The notes below the pieces were generated by a model, which saw nothing but the letters and a program-made list of their open reading frames with translations, searched no databases and was not told where the DNA came from. From Salicibibacter cibarius (GTDB taxonomy: Bacteria; Bacillota; Bacilli; Bacillales; Marinococcaceae): 64,000 nucleotides of DNA. Both the position numbers and the translations under genes were made by a program. The stretch spans positions 2,790,001 through 2,854,000 of the forward strand of contig NZ_CP054705.1 of NCBI RefSeq assembly GCF_016495725.1. The letters run 5' to 3'. Of the stretch, positions 34,160 through 44,349 are shown piece after piece. How positions within the stretch are numbered: position 1 is the first letter of the stretch; the number at the start of each line of letters is the position of its first letter.

Positions 34160-34310
34160 ATGGGTCATGCACTATGATAATCGCTACGGAAAAACACAAC
34201 GCTTTCCGTGGGCCTTTAGCTCAGCCTCCTCGAAAAAAGACGTTCGCTTTTTTCTGCGGGGTCTTACCCACTGCGCTTTCCCACGGGAGTCTCTCTGTTT
34301 TTCCTTTTCT
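34160..34310. repeat. dispersed Bacillaceae-type intergenic element
   Basis: The segment has GATAATCGCTACGGAAAA, GCTTTCCGTGGGC, CAGCCTCCTCG, TGCGGGGTCTTA and TTTCCCACGGGAGTCTC in this order. From memory, the same ordered blocks recur between genes in many Bacillaceae. No open frame is evident. A database search would confirm it. Confidence 0.5.
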
Positions 34311-34353
34311 GGCCAGTGTTAGAATCATAAATATGATGAAGAGCCACATGAAA

Positions 34354-34385
34354 AACTGTCCCCTTTGTTCGGACAGTTTTATTGT
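34354..34385 (+). terminator. hairpin AACTGTCC-N9-GGACAGTT followed by T-rich DNA
   Basis: Perfect 8-bp arms around a 9-base loop, followed by TTATTGTTTTTT. It would terminate plus-strand transcripts coming from the DUF1128 gene. The 8-9-8 geometry is the same as that of the 52-bp repeat units next to it. Confidence 0.7.
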
Positions 34386-34399
34386 TTTTTCATGCCGAT

Positions 34400-34511
34400 G
34401 TGTCCGAGCTGATTCATGGTTCGGACATTTTCAGTATTTTAGTCCGCAAAAGTGTCCGAGGTTGCCTCATGTCCGGACACTTTTTCCGCCCTCTCATGCA
34501 AAAGTGTCCGA
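34400..34511. repeat. 52-bp repeat array (2.2 units), GTGTCCGA family
   Basis: GTGTCCGA at 34400, 34452 and 34504, exactly 52 bp apart, each of the first two with a facing TCCGGACAC or TTCGGACA. It ends 13 bases before the rnc stop codon. Confidence 0.82.
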
Positions 34512-34523
34512 ATAACCGTCACC

Positions 34524-35270
34524 CTATTGATTTTCCGCGCTTAATTGCATCAGCGCTTTCTGGGCGGCGTGTTGTTCTGCCGATTTTTTCGTTTTTCCGA
34601 TTCCTTCGCCTTGATGATCGCCATTGATGGAGACGCGGGCAACGAATTCCCTGCTGTGGGCAGGTCCTTGTTCATCGACGATCTCGTACGTGACCGCGCC
34701 CGTTGAAGCTCGTTGGACAAATTCTTGTAGCTGGCTTTTGAAGTCCATTACATCCGTGTAGCTGCCGGTTTCGATTTTTTCATAGACGGTTTGTTCAAGG
34801 AAATGGTCCACGGCGTCCATGCCCTGATCAAGGTAAAGGGCACCGACAAATGCTTCGAAGACGTCCGCGAGCATGGCCGAACGTTCCCGGCCTCCCGTCA
34901 AATTTTCCCCTTTCCCGAGAAACACGAGGCTGCCAAACTGATAGTTTCGCGCAAGGTCTGCCAGGGAAGGTTCACAAACGACGGCGGCACGCAGTTTCGT
35001 CATTTCCCCTTCCTGCATCGTGTGAAAACGGCGATACAAGTATTGGGAAACGCATAATTCCAGCACCGCATCCCCTAAAAACTCCAACCGTTCGTTATCG
35101 CTGTCGGCATTGTGTTTCTTTTCATTAACATAGGATGAATGGGTAAAAGCCTGGTACAACAATTGATCATCATTAAATTGCAGTCCTAGTTTCGATAATA
35201 AATCACGGAATTTCTGCACATGGGTTTCGCTTGCGTGTATTTTTTTCTTTTTATTTGGAGAGGATTTCAT
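34524..35270 (-). CDS. rnc: ribonuclease III
   Basis: A 248-residue RNase III: the signature [20 protein letters not shown] with catalytic Glu/Asp, a second [15 protein letters not shown] with Asp/Glu, and a C-terminal double-stranded RNA-binding domain ([33 protein letters not shown]). It processes rRNA and scRNA. The ATG at 35270 gives the B. subtilis-like length; the AGGAG before it is rather distant (16 bases). Confidence 0.95.
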   Translation of the reverse strand: MKSSPNKKKKIHASETHVQKFRDLLSKLGLQFNDDQLLYQAFTHSSYVNEKKHNADSDNERLEFLGDAVLELCVSQYLYRRFHTMQEGEMTKLRAAVVCEPSLADLARNYQFGSLVFLGKGENLTGGRERSAMLADVFEAFVGALYLDQGMDAVDHFLEQTVYEKIETGSYTDVMDFKSQLQEFVQRASTGAVTYEIVDEQGPAHSREFVARVSINGDHQGEGIGKTKKSAEQHAAQKALMQLSAENQ

Positions 35271-35343
35271 TATTGTTTTCTTACAGCTCCTTTTCAAAAA
35301 AACCGGGAAGGCAGCGTACATCTGTCTTCCCGCCTATCTTCCA

Positions 35344-35583
35344 TCACTGCTGTCCTTCTATGTAATTCACGACATCAGCGACGGTGGAAATTTTTTCTGC
35401 CTCTTCATCAGAGATTTCCATATCAAATTCATCTTCAAGTTCCATCACGAGTTCAACGACGTCCAACGAATCGGCACCGAGATCATCTTTAAACGTTGCT
35501 TCACTGATCACTTCCGATTCCTCGACGCCCAACCGATCGACAACAATCTTTTTTACGCGTTCCAGTGTTTCTGTTTCTGCCAT
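35344..35583 (-). CDS. acpP: acyl carrier protein
   Basis: A 79-residue acidic ACP with the phosphopantetheine attachment Ser39 in [15 protein letters not shown]. It carries growing acyl chains in fatty-acid synthesis. It lies between fabG and rnc, as in B. subtilis, with a good AGGAGG site. Confidence 0.97.
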   Translation of the reverse strand: MAETETLERVKKIVVDRLGVEESEVISEATFKDDLGADSLDVVELVMELEDEFDMEISDEEAEKISTVADVVNYIEGQQ

Positions 35584-35696
35584 TTTTACTTCCTCCTTTA
35601 TTTCCTAACCCAGAATGTTTCCTTGTCATTATAGGATATTTGTCCACAAAAAACCAGCCTAACTTTTGGAGGCATCTAACCTCTCACCTCTCACCT

Positions 35697-36440
35697 CTAA
35701 GACATATACATGCCGCCGTCAACATGAAGGGTTTGTCCCGTCATATAGCGGCTTTTTTCGCCGGCGAGAAAACTGACCGTTTCGGCCACGTCTTCGGGGC
35801 GCCCGAGTTCGCCGAGCGGGATTTGTGCCAGCAACCCTTCCCGTTGCTCCCCTCCCAGCTCGTCGGTCATCTCTGTCTCAATAAAACCCGGCGCGACGGC
35901 ATTTACACGAATATGGCGGGAGGAAAGCTCTCTGGCCAACGTTTTCGTCAGTCCAACGACCCCTGCTTTTGCTGCCGTGTAATTGGCCTGCCCTGCATTG
36001 CCGAGCGAACCGGTGACCGAACCGATATTAATGATTGATCCCGCACGCTGTTTCATCATCGGGCGTATCGCCGCTTTCGCGCAAAGAAAGACGCCTTTTA
36101 AATTGGTATCGAGCACTTCATCCCAGTCGTCTTCTTTCATGCGCATGACTAAATTGTCCTTTGTAATGCCGGCGTTGTTTACGAGCACGTCAATCGCGCC
36201 GAACCGGTCCGTGACCGTTTTAAAAAGGGTTTTTACGTCGTCTTCTCGGGCGACGTTTGCTTGCACTGGGAAGGCATCCACCCCATAAGATGCGCATTCT
36301 TTCGCGGTTTCCGCGGCTTTTGCTTCATTTCCCGCGTAATTGATAGCAACGTCAGCGCCGTTTTGGGCGAGGTTGAGCGCGATGGCTCGTCCAATCCCGC
36401 GGGAAGCCCCGGTAACGAGCGCTTTTTTTCCTTGTAACAT
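35697..36440 (-). CDS. fabG: 3-oxoacyl-ACP reductase FabG
   Basis: A 247-residue [17 protein letters not shown], and the catalytic triad Ser141, Tyr154, Lys158 ([19 protein letters not shown]). It reduces 3-oxoacyl-ACP with NADPH. Placement 4 bases after fabD makes the biosynthetic role firm. Confidence 0.96.
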   Translation of the reverse strand: MLQGKKALVTGASRGIGRAIALNLAQNGADVAINYAGNEAKAAETAKECASYGVDAFPVQANVAREDDVKTLFKTVTDRFGAIDVLVNNAGITKDNLVMRMKEDDWDEVLDTNLKGVFLCAKAAIRPMMKQRAGSIINIGSVTGSLGNAGQANYTAAKAGVVGLTKTLARELSSRHIRVNAVAPGFIETEMTDELGGEQREGLLAQIPLGELGRPEDVAETVSFLAGEKSRYMTGQTLHVDGGMYMS

Positions 36441-36444
36441 TTCC

Positions 36445-37389
36445 CTATGATCCCTCCTTTGCGTTCAATACAGCGTCGAGATCTGCTTGGTTCTCAACGG
36501 AAAACACTTCGACGCCGCGGCGCTGTATTTTTTTTACCAAGCCGGAGAGCACTTGCCCACCGCCGATTTCGATAAACGTATCTACGCCGTCTTCAAGCAA
36601 AAATCGAATGCTATCCTCCCAGAGCACGGGAGCAGTGACTTGGGTAACGAGGGCTTCTTTTAGCGTTTCCGCATCGGTCGCCGTTGAGGCAGACGCGTTC
36701 ATGACGACCGGAACCTCGCTGTTGCGAAAACTTACCGGCGCCAACACGTCTTGCAGCTGCTCGCGGGCGGGTTTCATGAGCGGCGAGTGAAACGGTCCGC
36801 TCACGTTTAAAGGGACGACGCGGCGCGCACCCTCTTCCTTGGCACGCTCACCGGCTTCTTTAATGCCGTTCGCCGACCCGGAAATGACGATTTGGTTCGG
36901 ACCGTTTAAATTCGCGAGTTGAACCGGATTCCCTTCCGCGTTAACTTCGGAAACGACCGCTTGCAAATCTTCCCTATTCATCCCCATCACTGCTGCCATC
37001 CCGCCTTCGCCAGCCGGCACTGCAGCTTCCATTAATTCGCCTCTTTTGCGAACAACCGAGACGGCGTCCTTAAAATCGATAACATTGGCGGCGACAAGGG
37101 CGCTGTATTCCCCGAGGCTGTGTCCGGCGACGTAATCCGGCTGCAAACCGCTTTCGGAAAAAAGTTGCAATACCGCGGTGCTCACCGTTAATAACGCCGG
37201 TTGCGCGTTTGCCGTTTTTTTTAATTCTTCTTCCGGGCCGTTTTTCATCAAGTCGGAAAGGGAAAAGCCGAGGGCTTCGTCCGCTTCAGTCAAAACCGCC
37301 TGCGCCACTTTGTTTTCCGCAGCCGCGGTTATGCCCATTCCGATCGCTTGCGAGCCTTGTCCCGGAAACAAAAAGGCCGTTTTCCCCAT
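36445..37389 (-). CDS. fabD: malonyl-CoA:ACP transacylase FabD
   Basis: A 314-residue transacylase with FLFPGQGSQ and the nucleophile Ser91 in [11 protein letters not shown]; His in SGPFHSPLM completes the dyad. It loads malonyl groups on ACP. The ATG at 37389 follows AGAGGAGGGA and gives the family start [12 protein letters not shown]. One base separates it from the end of plsX. Confidence 0.96.
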   Translation of the reverse strand: MGKTAFLFPGQGSQAIGMGITAAAENKVAQAVLTEADEALGFSLSDLMKNGPEEELKKTANAQPALLTVSTAVLQLFSESGLQPDYVAGHSLGEYSALVAANVIDFKDAVSVVRKRGELMEAAVPAGEGGMAAVMGMNREDLQAVVSEVNAEGNPVQLANLNGPNQIVISGSANGIKEAGERAKEEGARRVVPLNVSGPFHSPLMKPAREQLQDVLAPVSFRNSEVPVVMNASASTATDAETLKEALVTQVTAPVLWEDSIRFLLEDGVDTFIEIGGGQVLSGLVKKIQRRGVEVFSVENQADLDAVLNAKEGS

Positions 37390-37390
37390 G

Positions 37391-38383
37391 TCATTCCCTC
37401 CTCTGTTTTTGCAAATCAGCTGCGATAACACCTGCTACATCTTCGGAAACCATCTGCCTGGCTTGGCGTATGGCATGAAAAAAAGCGGTGTGATCAGACG
37501 AACCATGGGCTTTTACTACAGGCGCCTTCAAGCCAAACAAACCGGCACCCCCGTAATGGGAATAGCTTAATTTTTGCTTGATTCCCTTAAATGAAGGCTT
37601 CAAAGCTGCTGCCGCCAGTTTGTTTTTCATCGTCGAGCTGAGCTCCGTTTTTAAAATGGAAAACAGCGCTTCAGCTGTACCTTCGATGGATTTCAGTAAA
37701 ATATTTCCGGAAAAGCCGTCGCAAACGACGACATCGCAAACACCGTTCAATACATCTCGTGCCTCGACATTGCCGATGAATGTAAAGTTGGCTTCTTGCA
37801 TTTGTTCATATGCTTGTTTGGATAATTCATTGCCTTTTCCTTCTTCGGCACCGATGTTTAGCAATCCTACCTTCGGTTGTTTGCGATTTTTGACGCGGCG
37901 CATATAGACATCGCCCATAATGCCGTATTGGAACAAATGAGCCGCGCGCGCTTCAATGTTGGCGCCCACATCCAAGAGAAGGAACCCTTCCCCGTCAAGA
38001 GTCGGCAGCATCGGTGCCAGCGCCGGGCGCTCCAACCCTTCAATGCGTCCGATTTGCAATAAACCGGTGGACATCAGTGCGCCCGTATTGCCCGCGGATA
38101 TACTCGCGTCCGCCCGGCTTTCGCGCACTTCCTTGACGGCCAGAACCATCGAGGAATCTTTTTTACGGCGCACCGCCTGGGTCGGGGTCTCATCATTTTC
38201 GATCACACTCGTCGTGTGCAACACTTTTATGCGCTCATGGCCCGATAGATGAGGGTTAATCTTCTCCTCATCACCAACGAGTGTCACTTCAAGGTCTTCA
38301 AATGCCCGGACAGCTGCTAACGTCCCGGCTACTTGTGCTTTCGGGGCATTGTCGCCTCCCATTGCGTCTATGGCTATTTTCAT
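37391..38383 (-). CDS. plsX: phosphate acyltransferase PlsX
   Basis: A 330-residue PlsX, starting [13 protein letters not shown], with GNTGALM and [10 protein letters not shown] blocks. It converts acyl-ACP to acyl-phosphate for PlsY in phosphatidic acid synthesis; FakA/FakB, encoded nearby at 41733-44329, make acyl-phosphate from exogenous fatty acids. It follows fapR and belongs to its operon. Confidence 0.95.
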   Translation of the reverse strand: MKIAIDAMGGDNAPKAQVAGTLAAVRAFEDLEVTLVGDEEKINPHLSGHERIKVLHTTSVIENDETPTQAVRRKKDSSMVLAVKEVRESRADASISAGNTGALMSTGLLQIGRIEGLERPALAPMLPTLDGEGFLLLDVGANIEARAAHLFQYGIMGDVYMRRVKNRKQPKVGLLNIGAEEGKGNELSKQAYEQMQEANFTFIGNVEARDVLNGVCDVVVCDGFSGNILLKSIEGTAEALFSILKTELSSTMKNKLAAAALKPSFKGIKQKLSYSHYGGAGLFGLKAPVVKAHGSSDHTAFFHAIRQARQMVSEDVAGVIAADLQKQRRE

Positions 38384-38410
38384 CGAATGTGCTCCTTTAT
38401 CTTGCGTTTT

Positions 38411-38968
38411 TCATGCTTCTTTTCCTCTCGACATGACGAACTCCCCTTTGAAAACGAGGGTTTGGTTGACATAGCTTTTCACGGTAATCACCGGAAAGCC
38501 GTGACTGCGTTTTTTTATTTTTGCCTTCGCCACAACCCGTTCACCAGTGTAGACTTGGCGCGTGAAACGAATGTTCGCCCGCCCGGTGACCGCGAACGCG
38601 TCGTTGATGATGGCAACCGCGAGCGAGTTCGCCTGCGCGAAGAGGTGATGGCCCCTCGCGATGCCGTTGCGCGTAAATACATGGTCATCGGTAATATCGA
38701 GGATGGAAATCGCCTGTTCATCCAATTGCAAATCGACGATTTCTCCGATTACTTCTTCGTTTTGTAAGGCTCGCACATCATCATGATTTGTTTCGGCGAG
38801 TTGCTTGATGCGCGTTCGGACTTCCGGAATTCTTAACTCGGACCGATCGAGGCGAATCGTTTGCACACTGACGCCAAAACGCTCGGCCAAGGCCTCATCC
38901 GTAATAAAAGGATCGGCTTCTATTGTGTCTTCCAGTTCCTGTTTTCGTACAGCTTTCGTTTTTTTCAT
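38411..38968 (-). CDS. fapR: FapR, malonyl-CoA-responsive repressor of fatty-acid genes
   Basis: A 185-residue FapR: an N-terminal helix-turn-helix (ITDEALAERFGVSVQTIRLDR) and a hotdog effector domain (EQAISILDITDDHVFTRNGIARGHHLFAQANSL region) that binds malonyl-CoA. It represses fap, fab and plsX genes when malonyl-CoA is low. A FapR box lies 77 bases upstream, so autoregulation is expected. The ribosome-binding site is weak. Confidence 0.94.
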   Translation of the reverse strand: MKKTKAVRKQELEDTIEADPFITDEALAERFGVSVQTIRLDRSELRIPEVRTRIKQLAETNHDDVRALQNEEVIGEIVDLQLDEQAISILDITDDHVFTRNGIARGHHLFAQANSLAVAIINDAFAVTGRANIRFTRQVYTGERVVAKAKIKKRSHGFPVITVKSYVNQTLVFKGEFVMSRGKEA

Positions 38969-39044
38969 CTCGCTTGTGCCAAGGAGGCTCCTTCTTAGAT
39001 AAACTTGGCTTTCGCCAACCCCCTCTCAGGGTTATATTGTGCGA

Positions 39045-39062
39045 CTAGGACTTGGTACTAAT
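39045..39062 (-). promoter_or_regulatory. FapR operator upstream of fapR-plsX-fabD-fabG
   Basis: Minus strand ATTAGTACCAAGTCCTAG, close to the B. subtilis FapR consensus TTAGTACCTAGTCTTAA with its TTAGTACC half intact. It precedes the fapR gene, supporting malonyl-CoA control of the operon. Confidence 0.8.
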
Positions 39063-39125
39063 TTTGAAGCAAACATGCATGAAAATCAAGTCTCTGATGG
39101 TGAAAAATGGAGGGCGCTCGTTTCC

Positions 39126-39500
39126 ATGGCAACCGGTTTGGCAGGAAATCCGCTAATTCGGTCGCCATGCGCAGGTCATAGCGACCGAACCGGCGGGTCT
39201 ACTCCGGCTTCAGGCTCCATGAGCGCTCCATGGTGACCGAATCGGCCGGACTGCTCCGGTTTCAGGCTCCATAAACGCTTCATGGCGACCGAACCAACGG
39301 GACTACTCCTATTTCGAGCTCCATAGGCGCTCCATGGTGACCGAATCAGCGTGGCTGCACCGGTTTCGGGCTCCATAAACGCTCCATGGCGCCCGAACCG
39401 ACGAGACAGTCTCTGTTTCGGGCTTCATAGGCGCTCCATGGCGACCGGATCGGCGAGACAACTCCAATTTCGGGCTCCATGGACGGGCGCATTGACTACC
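39126..39500. repeat. 52-bp repeat array (7-8 units), ATGGCGACCG family
   Basis: Anchors (ATGGCGACC, ATGGTGACC, ATAGCGACC or ATGGCGCCC) at 39126, 39178, 39230, 39282, 39334, 39386, 39438 and 39491, all 52 bp apart except the last (53). Each is preceded by GGCTCCAT or similar plus 9 bases. It lies between the recG stop and the fapR operator. Confidence 0.92.
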
Positions 39501-39540
39501 ATATTGGCAGCGACATCCCGTTTTCTCGTGTTCCATCTTC

Positions 39541-41586
39541 TTAATCCAATTTTTCCCCGGAAGTTGCGCCTGATCCTTGCACGTAGTCTCGCAAAAGTTG
39601 ATAATCCGGATGATTCCAAAATGCCTCCGAGTCGAGCAACGTGCTCGCATCTTGCCGGGCGGTGTCCAACGCCCGGTAATCATGGACGGGATCGGCGAGG
39701 CGGAACTCGGGCATGCCGCTTTGTTTTTGTCCGAGAAGGTCGCCCGGGCCGCGCAACTGCAAGTCTTTTTCCGCCAAAACAAACCCGTCGGTCGTCTCGG
39801 CCATAATACGCATGCGTTCTTTTCCTGTTTCCGACGCGGGATCGCTCAGCAATATGCAATAGGACTGGGACTCGCCGCGCCCAACGCGTCCGCGAAGCTG
39901 ATGGAGTTGTGAGAGCCCAAAGCGGTCCGCATCATAAATGACCATGATCGTGGCGTTGGCAACATTGACGCCTACCTCCACGACGGTTGTGGCCACGAGG
40001 ACATCAATGGCTCCGCTCGTAAATTCATCCATCGCCGTTTCTTTTTCTTCGTCCCGCAAACGGCCATGCAAAAGCCCGATGTGGTTACCAGGCATTAGTT
40101 CTTCCAATTGGGCGTGGATATCGATCGCGTTTTGCACGTCCAATTGCTCGGATTCTTCAATGAGCGGACAGATGACGTATGCTTGTTTTCCCGCGGACGT
40201 TTCTTTGCGGACAAAAGCAATGACGCGCTCGAGCATATCGGGTTTTGCCCAGTACGTTTTCACGGCTTTTCGCCCGCTCGGCTGTTCATCAATACGGGAC
40301 ACGTCCATATCACCGTATGCCGTTATCGCGAGCGTGCGGGGAATAGGGGTTGCCGTCATAAACAAAGCGTCCGGATTCCCTTTATCCCGCAGTGCTCGCC
40401 GTTGTTCCACGCCGAAACGGTGCTGTTCATCGGTGATAACGAGGCCAAGATCATGAAAAGGAACCGTCGACTGGATCAACGCGTGCGTGCCGACGATCAC
40501 CGAAATCTCACCGCTCTCCAGGCCGGCATGGATTTCCCTGCGGCGGGCGGCTTTCGTTGAACCGGTCAAAAGCGCGAGTTCCATGCCGTAGAGATGAAAA
40601 AATTCAGCAAGGCTTTCGGCATGTTGAGAAGCGAGGATCTCGGTCGGCACCATCAACGCGGTTTGCTTCCCAGCACTCACGACCGCGTACATGGCGCACG
40701 CGGCGACGACGGTTTTCCCAGAACCGACGTCCCCTTGCAGGAGCCGATTCATCTTATGATCTGCTTGAATGTCGGCGAGAATTTCACGAAGCGAACGCAC
40801 CTGTGCATCGGTAAGTGCAAACGGAAGCCCCTGCACAAATCGGCGGGTAGCGGCTTCATCGATCTCTGTCGGCTGCGCCCGTTCATTTTTTCTGCGCGTG
40901 CGTTTATACGCCTGGATGCGTAATTGAAAACGGAGGAATTCCTCGTAAACAACACGGCGTCTCGCGTTTTTAAGCGCTTGCGCGTTTTCCGGTTGATGAA
41001 GCGTCGAAAGGGCATCGGCGATCGTCGGCAACTTGTATTTTTTTCGCAAGGAAGCAGGGAGCACTTCCTCCGGAAACACACCTTGTTGGATGACTTGTTT
41101 AATCCAGTTTTCCAATTGGCGGACCGTCAGTTTGCCGGTTATGGTATACACGGGGGAATAGGCGCGCGTCTCATCAACGTCTCCGAACTCGATTCTTTGG
41201 GCAGTGAGCGTGGCGCGATACCGATCCCACTTTCCGGTCACATTCACTTTCGTCTCCGGTTGAAGCTTATTTTTTAAAAACGCACGATTAAAAGCGACGA
41301 CTTGAACGAGGTGCCCATCGGCAAATAAACGAAAAGAAAGACGGTTTTTTTTGGCCCCGTAGTATTTGACATTGGGCGGCCCTTGAACGGTGCCGGCAAG
41401 GGTGGCTTGCGCATCGTGTTCCAATTCTTCCACCGGGCGGATGGCCACATTTTCATAGCGATGGGGCAAATGCCAGAGCAAATCTTCCCATGTGAAAATA
41501 CCGAGGCGGTTCAACTCCTTTACCGTCTCCGGGCCTACGCCTTTTAGCGCCTCAATACTCGTTTGCGTTTTTTTTAGGCTTGTCAT
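39541..41586 (-). CDS. recG: ATP-dependent DNA helicase RecG
   Basis: A 681-residue RecG: N-terminal helix-hairpin-like segment (LKGVGPETVKELNRLGIFT), wedge OB domain, helicase motif I LLQGDVGSGKTVVAA, motif II as ITDEQHRFG, and motif VI QLRGRVGRGESQSYC with the C-terminal RecG domain. It remodels stalled forks and Holliday junctions. It stands before fapR as in B. subtilis. Confidence 0.96.
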   Translation of the reverse strand: MTSLKKTQTSIEALKGVGPETVKELNRLGIFTWEDLLWHLPHRYENVAIRPVEELEHDAQATLAGTVQGPPNVKYYGAKKNRLSFRLFADGHLVQVVAFNRAFLKNKLQPETKVNVTGKWDRYRATLTAQRIEFGDVDETRAYSPVYTITGKLTVRQLENWIKQVIQQGVFPEEVLPASLRKKYKLPTIADALSTLHQPENAQALKNARRRVVYEEFLRFQLRIQAYKRTRRKNERAQPTEIDEAATRRFVQGLPFALTDAQVRSLREILADIQADHKMNRLLQGDVGSGKTVVAACAMYAVVSAGKQTALMVPTEILASQHAESLAEFFHLYGMELALLTGSTKAARRREIHAGLESGEISVIVGTHALIQSTVPFHDLGLVITDEQHRFGVEQRRALRDKGNPDALFMTATPIPRTLAITAYGDMDVSRIDEQPSGRKAVKTYWAKPDMLERVIAFVRKETSAGKQAYVICPLIEESEQLDVQNAIDIHAQLEELMPGNHIGLLHGRLRDEEKETAMDEFTSGAIDVLVATTVVEVGVNVANATIMVIYDADRFGLSQLHQLRGRVGRGESQSYCILLSDPASETGKERMRIMAETTDGFVLAEKDLQLRGPGDLLGQKQSGMPEFRLADPVHDYRALDTARQDASTLLDSEAFWNHPDYQLLRDYVQGSGATSGEKLD

Positions 41587-41662
41587 GGTTGTTTCACGCG
41601 CCTCCGTTGCCGTTTTTCACTCTCCGGGTGCTGATGCGTGGGTCATTGGACGTGGCTGGCGA

Positions 41663-41691
41663 CCTAACGTCTGATACGATCATGCGTTAGG
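41663..41691. repeat. single dyad CCTAACG-N15-CGTTAGG
   Basis: 7-bp perfect arms in the recG-fakB gap. The sequence GGCGACCTAACG resembles the GACCTAAC repeat family at 3464-3600, but only one unit is present. Confidence 0.5.
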
Positions 41692-41732
41692 GCAAGACCT
41701 ACCCATGACCTATCCAATGCGTACACCTAGGG

Positions 41733-42599
41733 CTAATCCCTTCCCTCGTTTTCTTGTGCCGGAGCGGCCGTCACCGCGATTGTTCCCGGTCCAACGTGCG
41801 CGCCGATGACGGCTCCGATTTCCGTCGTCACGTCAGACACAACGTTGAGCTTTGCCTTCACGTCTGTAGCCATCGTTTCCGCCGTATCAGCGGCAATCGC
41901 GTTGGAAAGGCCTAAGTGAATCGGTTGATCCCCATAAATTGTTTCAAGCTCGGTGACGATCCGCGCCATCGCCTTTTTGCGCCCCCGGACTTTCTCGTAT
42001 GGATAGACTTCTCCTTCTTCGGTCAGCGACAGAATCGGTTTCATTTTTAATAGCGATCCGAGCAGCGCCGAAGCTTTCCCAATCCGCCCGTTTTTTTCCA
42101 AATATTCAAGGGTATCCACCATGAAAAAAACCTTTGTATGTTGCAATAAGTGTTCAAGCCGTTCTCGACATTCATCGCTGTCGGCACCGTTTTTGGCGAG
42201 GCGGGCTATATCGGTAACAATAATGCCGAACGCATAGCTTGCCCGTTTGGAATCAATGACTTCGACATTTGCCTCCGCTTCTTCCGCTCCGAGCGTTGCC
42301 GCTTGATACGTCCCGCTTAATTGGGACGATAAATGAATGGAAAAAATAACTGTATCTTCCTCCGCGAGCCGATTGTAAAGCGTCTCAAAATCATAAGGGG
42401 ATGGTTGGGAGGTCGTCGGCATAACGCCGCTTTTTTGTAATTTTTCATAAAAACCCGACGGGGTTAACGTTTCTCCGTCCGTGTACGTTTCATTTTCCCC
42501 AAAATTAACATTTAACGGAACGACTGTAATGTCCAATTCTTCCAATAAATCCTTTGGAATGTCCGCGGTACTGTCTGTCACCACTTTTACCCGTGCCAT
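41733..42599 (-). CDS. DegV/FakB-family fatty-acid-binding protein
   Basis: A 288-residue DegV protein: VVTDSTADIPKDLLEELDI, TSQPSPYDF and the VFSIHLSSQLSGTYQAA block. Members (FakB) hold a fatty acid for phosphorylation by FakA. Adjacent to a FakA gene 50 bases upstream, so a FakB role is likely. In B. subtilis sdaAB-sdaAA occupy this spot. Confidence 0.88.
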   Translation of the reverse strand: MARVKVVTDSTADIPKDLLEELDITVVPLNVNFGENETYTDGETLTPSGFYEKLQKSGVMPTTSQPSPYDFETLYNRLAEEDTVIFSIHLSSQLSGTYQAATLGAEEAEANVEVIDSKRASYAFGIIVTDIARLAKNGADSDECRERLEHLLQHTKVFFMVDTLEYLEKNGRIGKASALLGSLLKMKPILSLTEEGEVYPYEKVRGRKKAMARIVTELETIYGDQPIHLGLSNAIAADTAETMATDVKAKLNVVSDVTTEIGAVIGAHVGPGTIAVTAAPAQENEGRD

Positions 42600-42649
42600 A
42601 CGTATCCCCCTCGTATAATAGGGAGGTGAGCGCCTCCCCGGATTCTCCT

Positions 42650-44329
42650 CTACTCGGCCGACAGAATGTAATGATAGAGCGGTTGCTTCCCGTCATGAAT
42701 TTCCGTTTCCACGTCTTCGTAGCGCTCTTCCACATGGGAAGCAAGCGCTTCCGTGCAGTCCTCATCCGCATCTTCGCCGGCGATGACCGTAAGCATTTCA
42801 ATCTCTTGATCGATCATGGCTTCGGCAGTCTTTTTCAGCGTTTCTTCCAATGTTTCTCCGGAACTAACGATTTCACCTTCGAGGAGCCCCATGAAATCGT
42901 TCTCCTTTATATCTACGCCTCCAATAGTGGTATCGCGAATCGCCTTTGTAACGCTGGCGCTTTTCACCGTTGACATGCCTTCGTTCATCGCCTCTGCATT
43001 GGCAGCGACGTCTTCCTCCTCGTTAAACGCAAACATCGCGCCCAAGCCTTGCGGCACCGATTTCGTCGGGATCACACGCACGTCTATTCCCTCAAATACA
43101 TCTGCCGCCTGTTCGGCCGTCATGACGATATTGCCGTTATTCGGGATAAGAAAAACATGTTCGGCATTCGTTTTGTCAATGGCCTCGATAAATTGCTCCG
43201 TGCTCGGATTCATCGTTTGCCCGCCTTCAACGAACGCTTCGACACCGAGGCTTTCAAATAATGCTTGAATGCCGGATCCCATCGTAACGGCAATTACGGC
43301 GTACGTTTGCTTCTGTTCCGACGTCTGTTCCGTAGCTTCTTGATGCATGTGCGAAGAGAGCTCCGCATGTTGTTCCCGCATATTATCAATTTTAACGTTG
43401 ATCAGCTCGCCATATTTTTGCGCTTCATCCATGACGGCGCCCGGGTACTCCACGTGTATATGTATCTTGAGCAAATCTTCGTCGCTCACGACGAGCAATG
43501 AATCGCCATGTTCGCTTAAGCGTGAACGGAATGCATCTTCGTTGAACGGATTCTCCTTTGTCTTCGCTTCATCAAAACGGATCATGATTTCCGTGCAATA
43601 GCCGAACTCAATGTCTTCGGGGGCTATATCGCCCTGGACGTGATGATGCTCGGCTTCCACGAGGGAATCCATCGAAGGCTGCTCCGCGGTTTCCGTTGCG
43701 TGATCGACGGTTGATTCCCCTCGCAACCCTGCTTGCATGCCTTCATAAATATGCAAAAGCCCTTGCCCGCCTGAATCGACAACCCCGACTTCTTTCAAAA
43801 CAGGCAATAAATCGGGGGTGCGTTCCAATGAACGTCTCGCCTCGGCAAGCGTTTCTTCGAGCACGGCGTCGGCATCGTTATGCTTGCGCGCTTCTTTACG
43901 CGCTGCTTTTGCGGCGTCTTTGGCCACGGAAAGGATGGTTCCTTCCACCGGTTTCATAACGGCACGGTAAGCTGTGTCCACGCCGTTCTCGAAAGCGGCG
44001 GCCAAGGCAAGGCCATCGACGTCGTCTTTTTTTTCAATCCCTTTTGCAAATCCGCGGAACAATTGGGAAAGTATGACTCCCGAATTTCCCCGTGCGCCCA
44101 TCAGCAAGCCTTTGGAAAAATGCTTCGCCACCGCTGACGCGCGCGTATCCTCCCCTTGCTTCATTTCTTTTACGCCGGAGTTGATCGTTAAACTCATATT
44201 CGTTCCCGTATCGCCATCGGGCACCGGAAAAACGTTTAAAGCGTCGACACGTTCCGAATGTTGATCGAGGACATACGCCCCTTCCGCGAACATGTCGATC
44301 AGGGTTTTCCCGTCAATTTTCGTTGTCAC
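42650..44329 (-). CDS. fakA: FakA-type fatty acid kinase (DAK2 domain, YloV)
   Basis: A 559-residue protein with the N-terminal DhaL-like ATP-binding domain (LNVFPVPDGDTGTNMSLT with the Mg-ligand Asp cluster, GARGNSGVILSQ, DSGGQGLL), a middle domain and a C-terminal FakB-contact domain (ending CTEALASHVEERYED). It phosphorylates FakB-bound fatty acid. It starts with GTG after AGGTGGATG. It follows asp23, as yloV follows yloU in B. subtilis. Confidence 0.92.
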   Translation of the reverse strand: MTTKIDGKTLIDMFAEGAYVLDQHSERVDALNVFPVPDGDTGTNMSLTINSGVKEMKQGEDTRASAVAKHFSKGLLMGARGNSGVILSQLFRGFAKGIEKKDDVDGLALAAAFENGVDTAYRAVMKPVEGTILSVAKDAAKAARKEARKHNDADAVLEETLAEARRSLERTPDLLPVLKEVGVVDSGGQGLLHIYEGMQAGLRGESTVDHATETAEQPSMDSLVEAEHHHVQGDIAPEDIEFGYCTEIMIRFDEAKTKENPFNEDAFRSRLSEHGDSLLVVSDEDLLKIHIHVEYPGAVMDEAQKYGELINVKIDNMREQHAELSSHMHQEATEQTSEQKQTYAVIAVTMGSGIQALFESLGVEAFVEGGQTMNPSTEQFIEAIDKTNAEHVFLIPNNGNIVMTAEQAADVFEGIDVRVIPTKSVPQGLGAMFAFNEEEDVAANAEAMNEGMSTVKSASVTKAIRDTTIGGVDIKENDFMGLLEGEIVSSGETLEETLKKTAEAMIDQEIEMLTVIAGEDADEDCTEALASHVEERYEDVETEIHDGKQPLYHYILSAE

Positions 44330-44349
44330 TGTTCATCCACCTCACTCCA

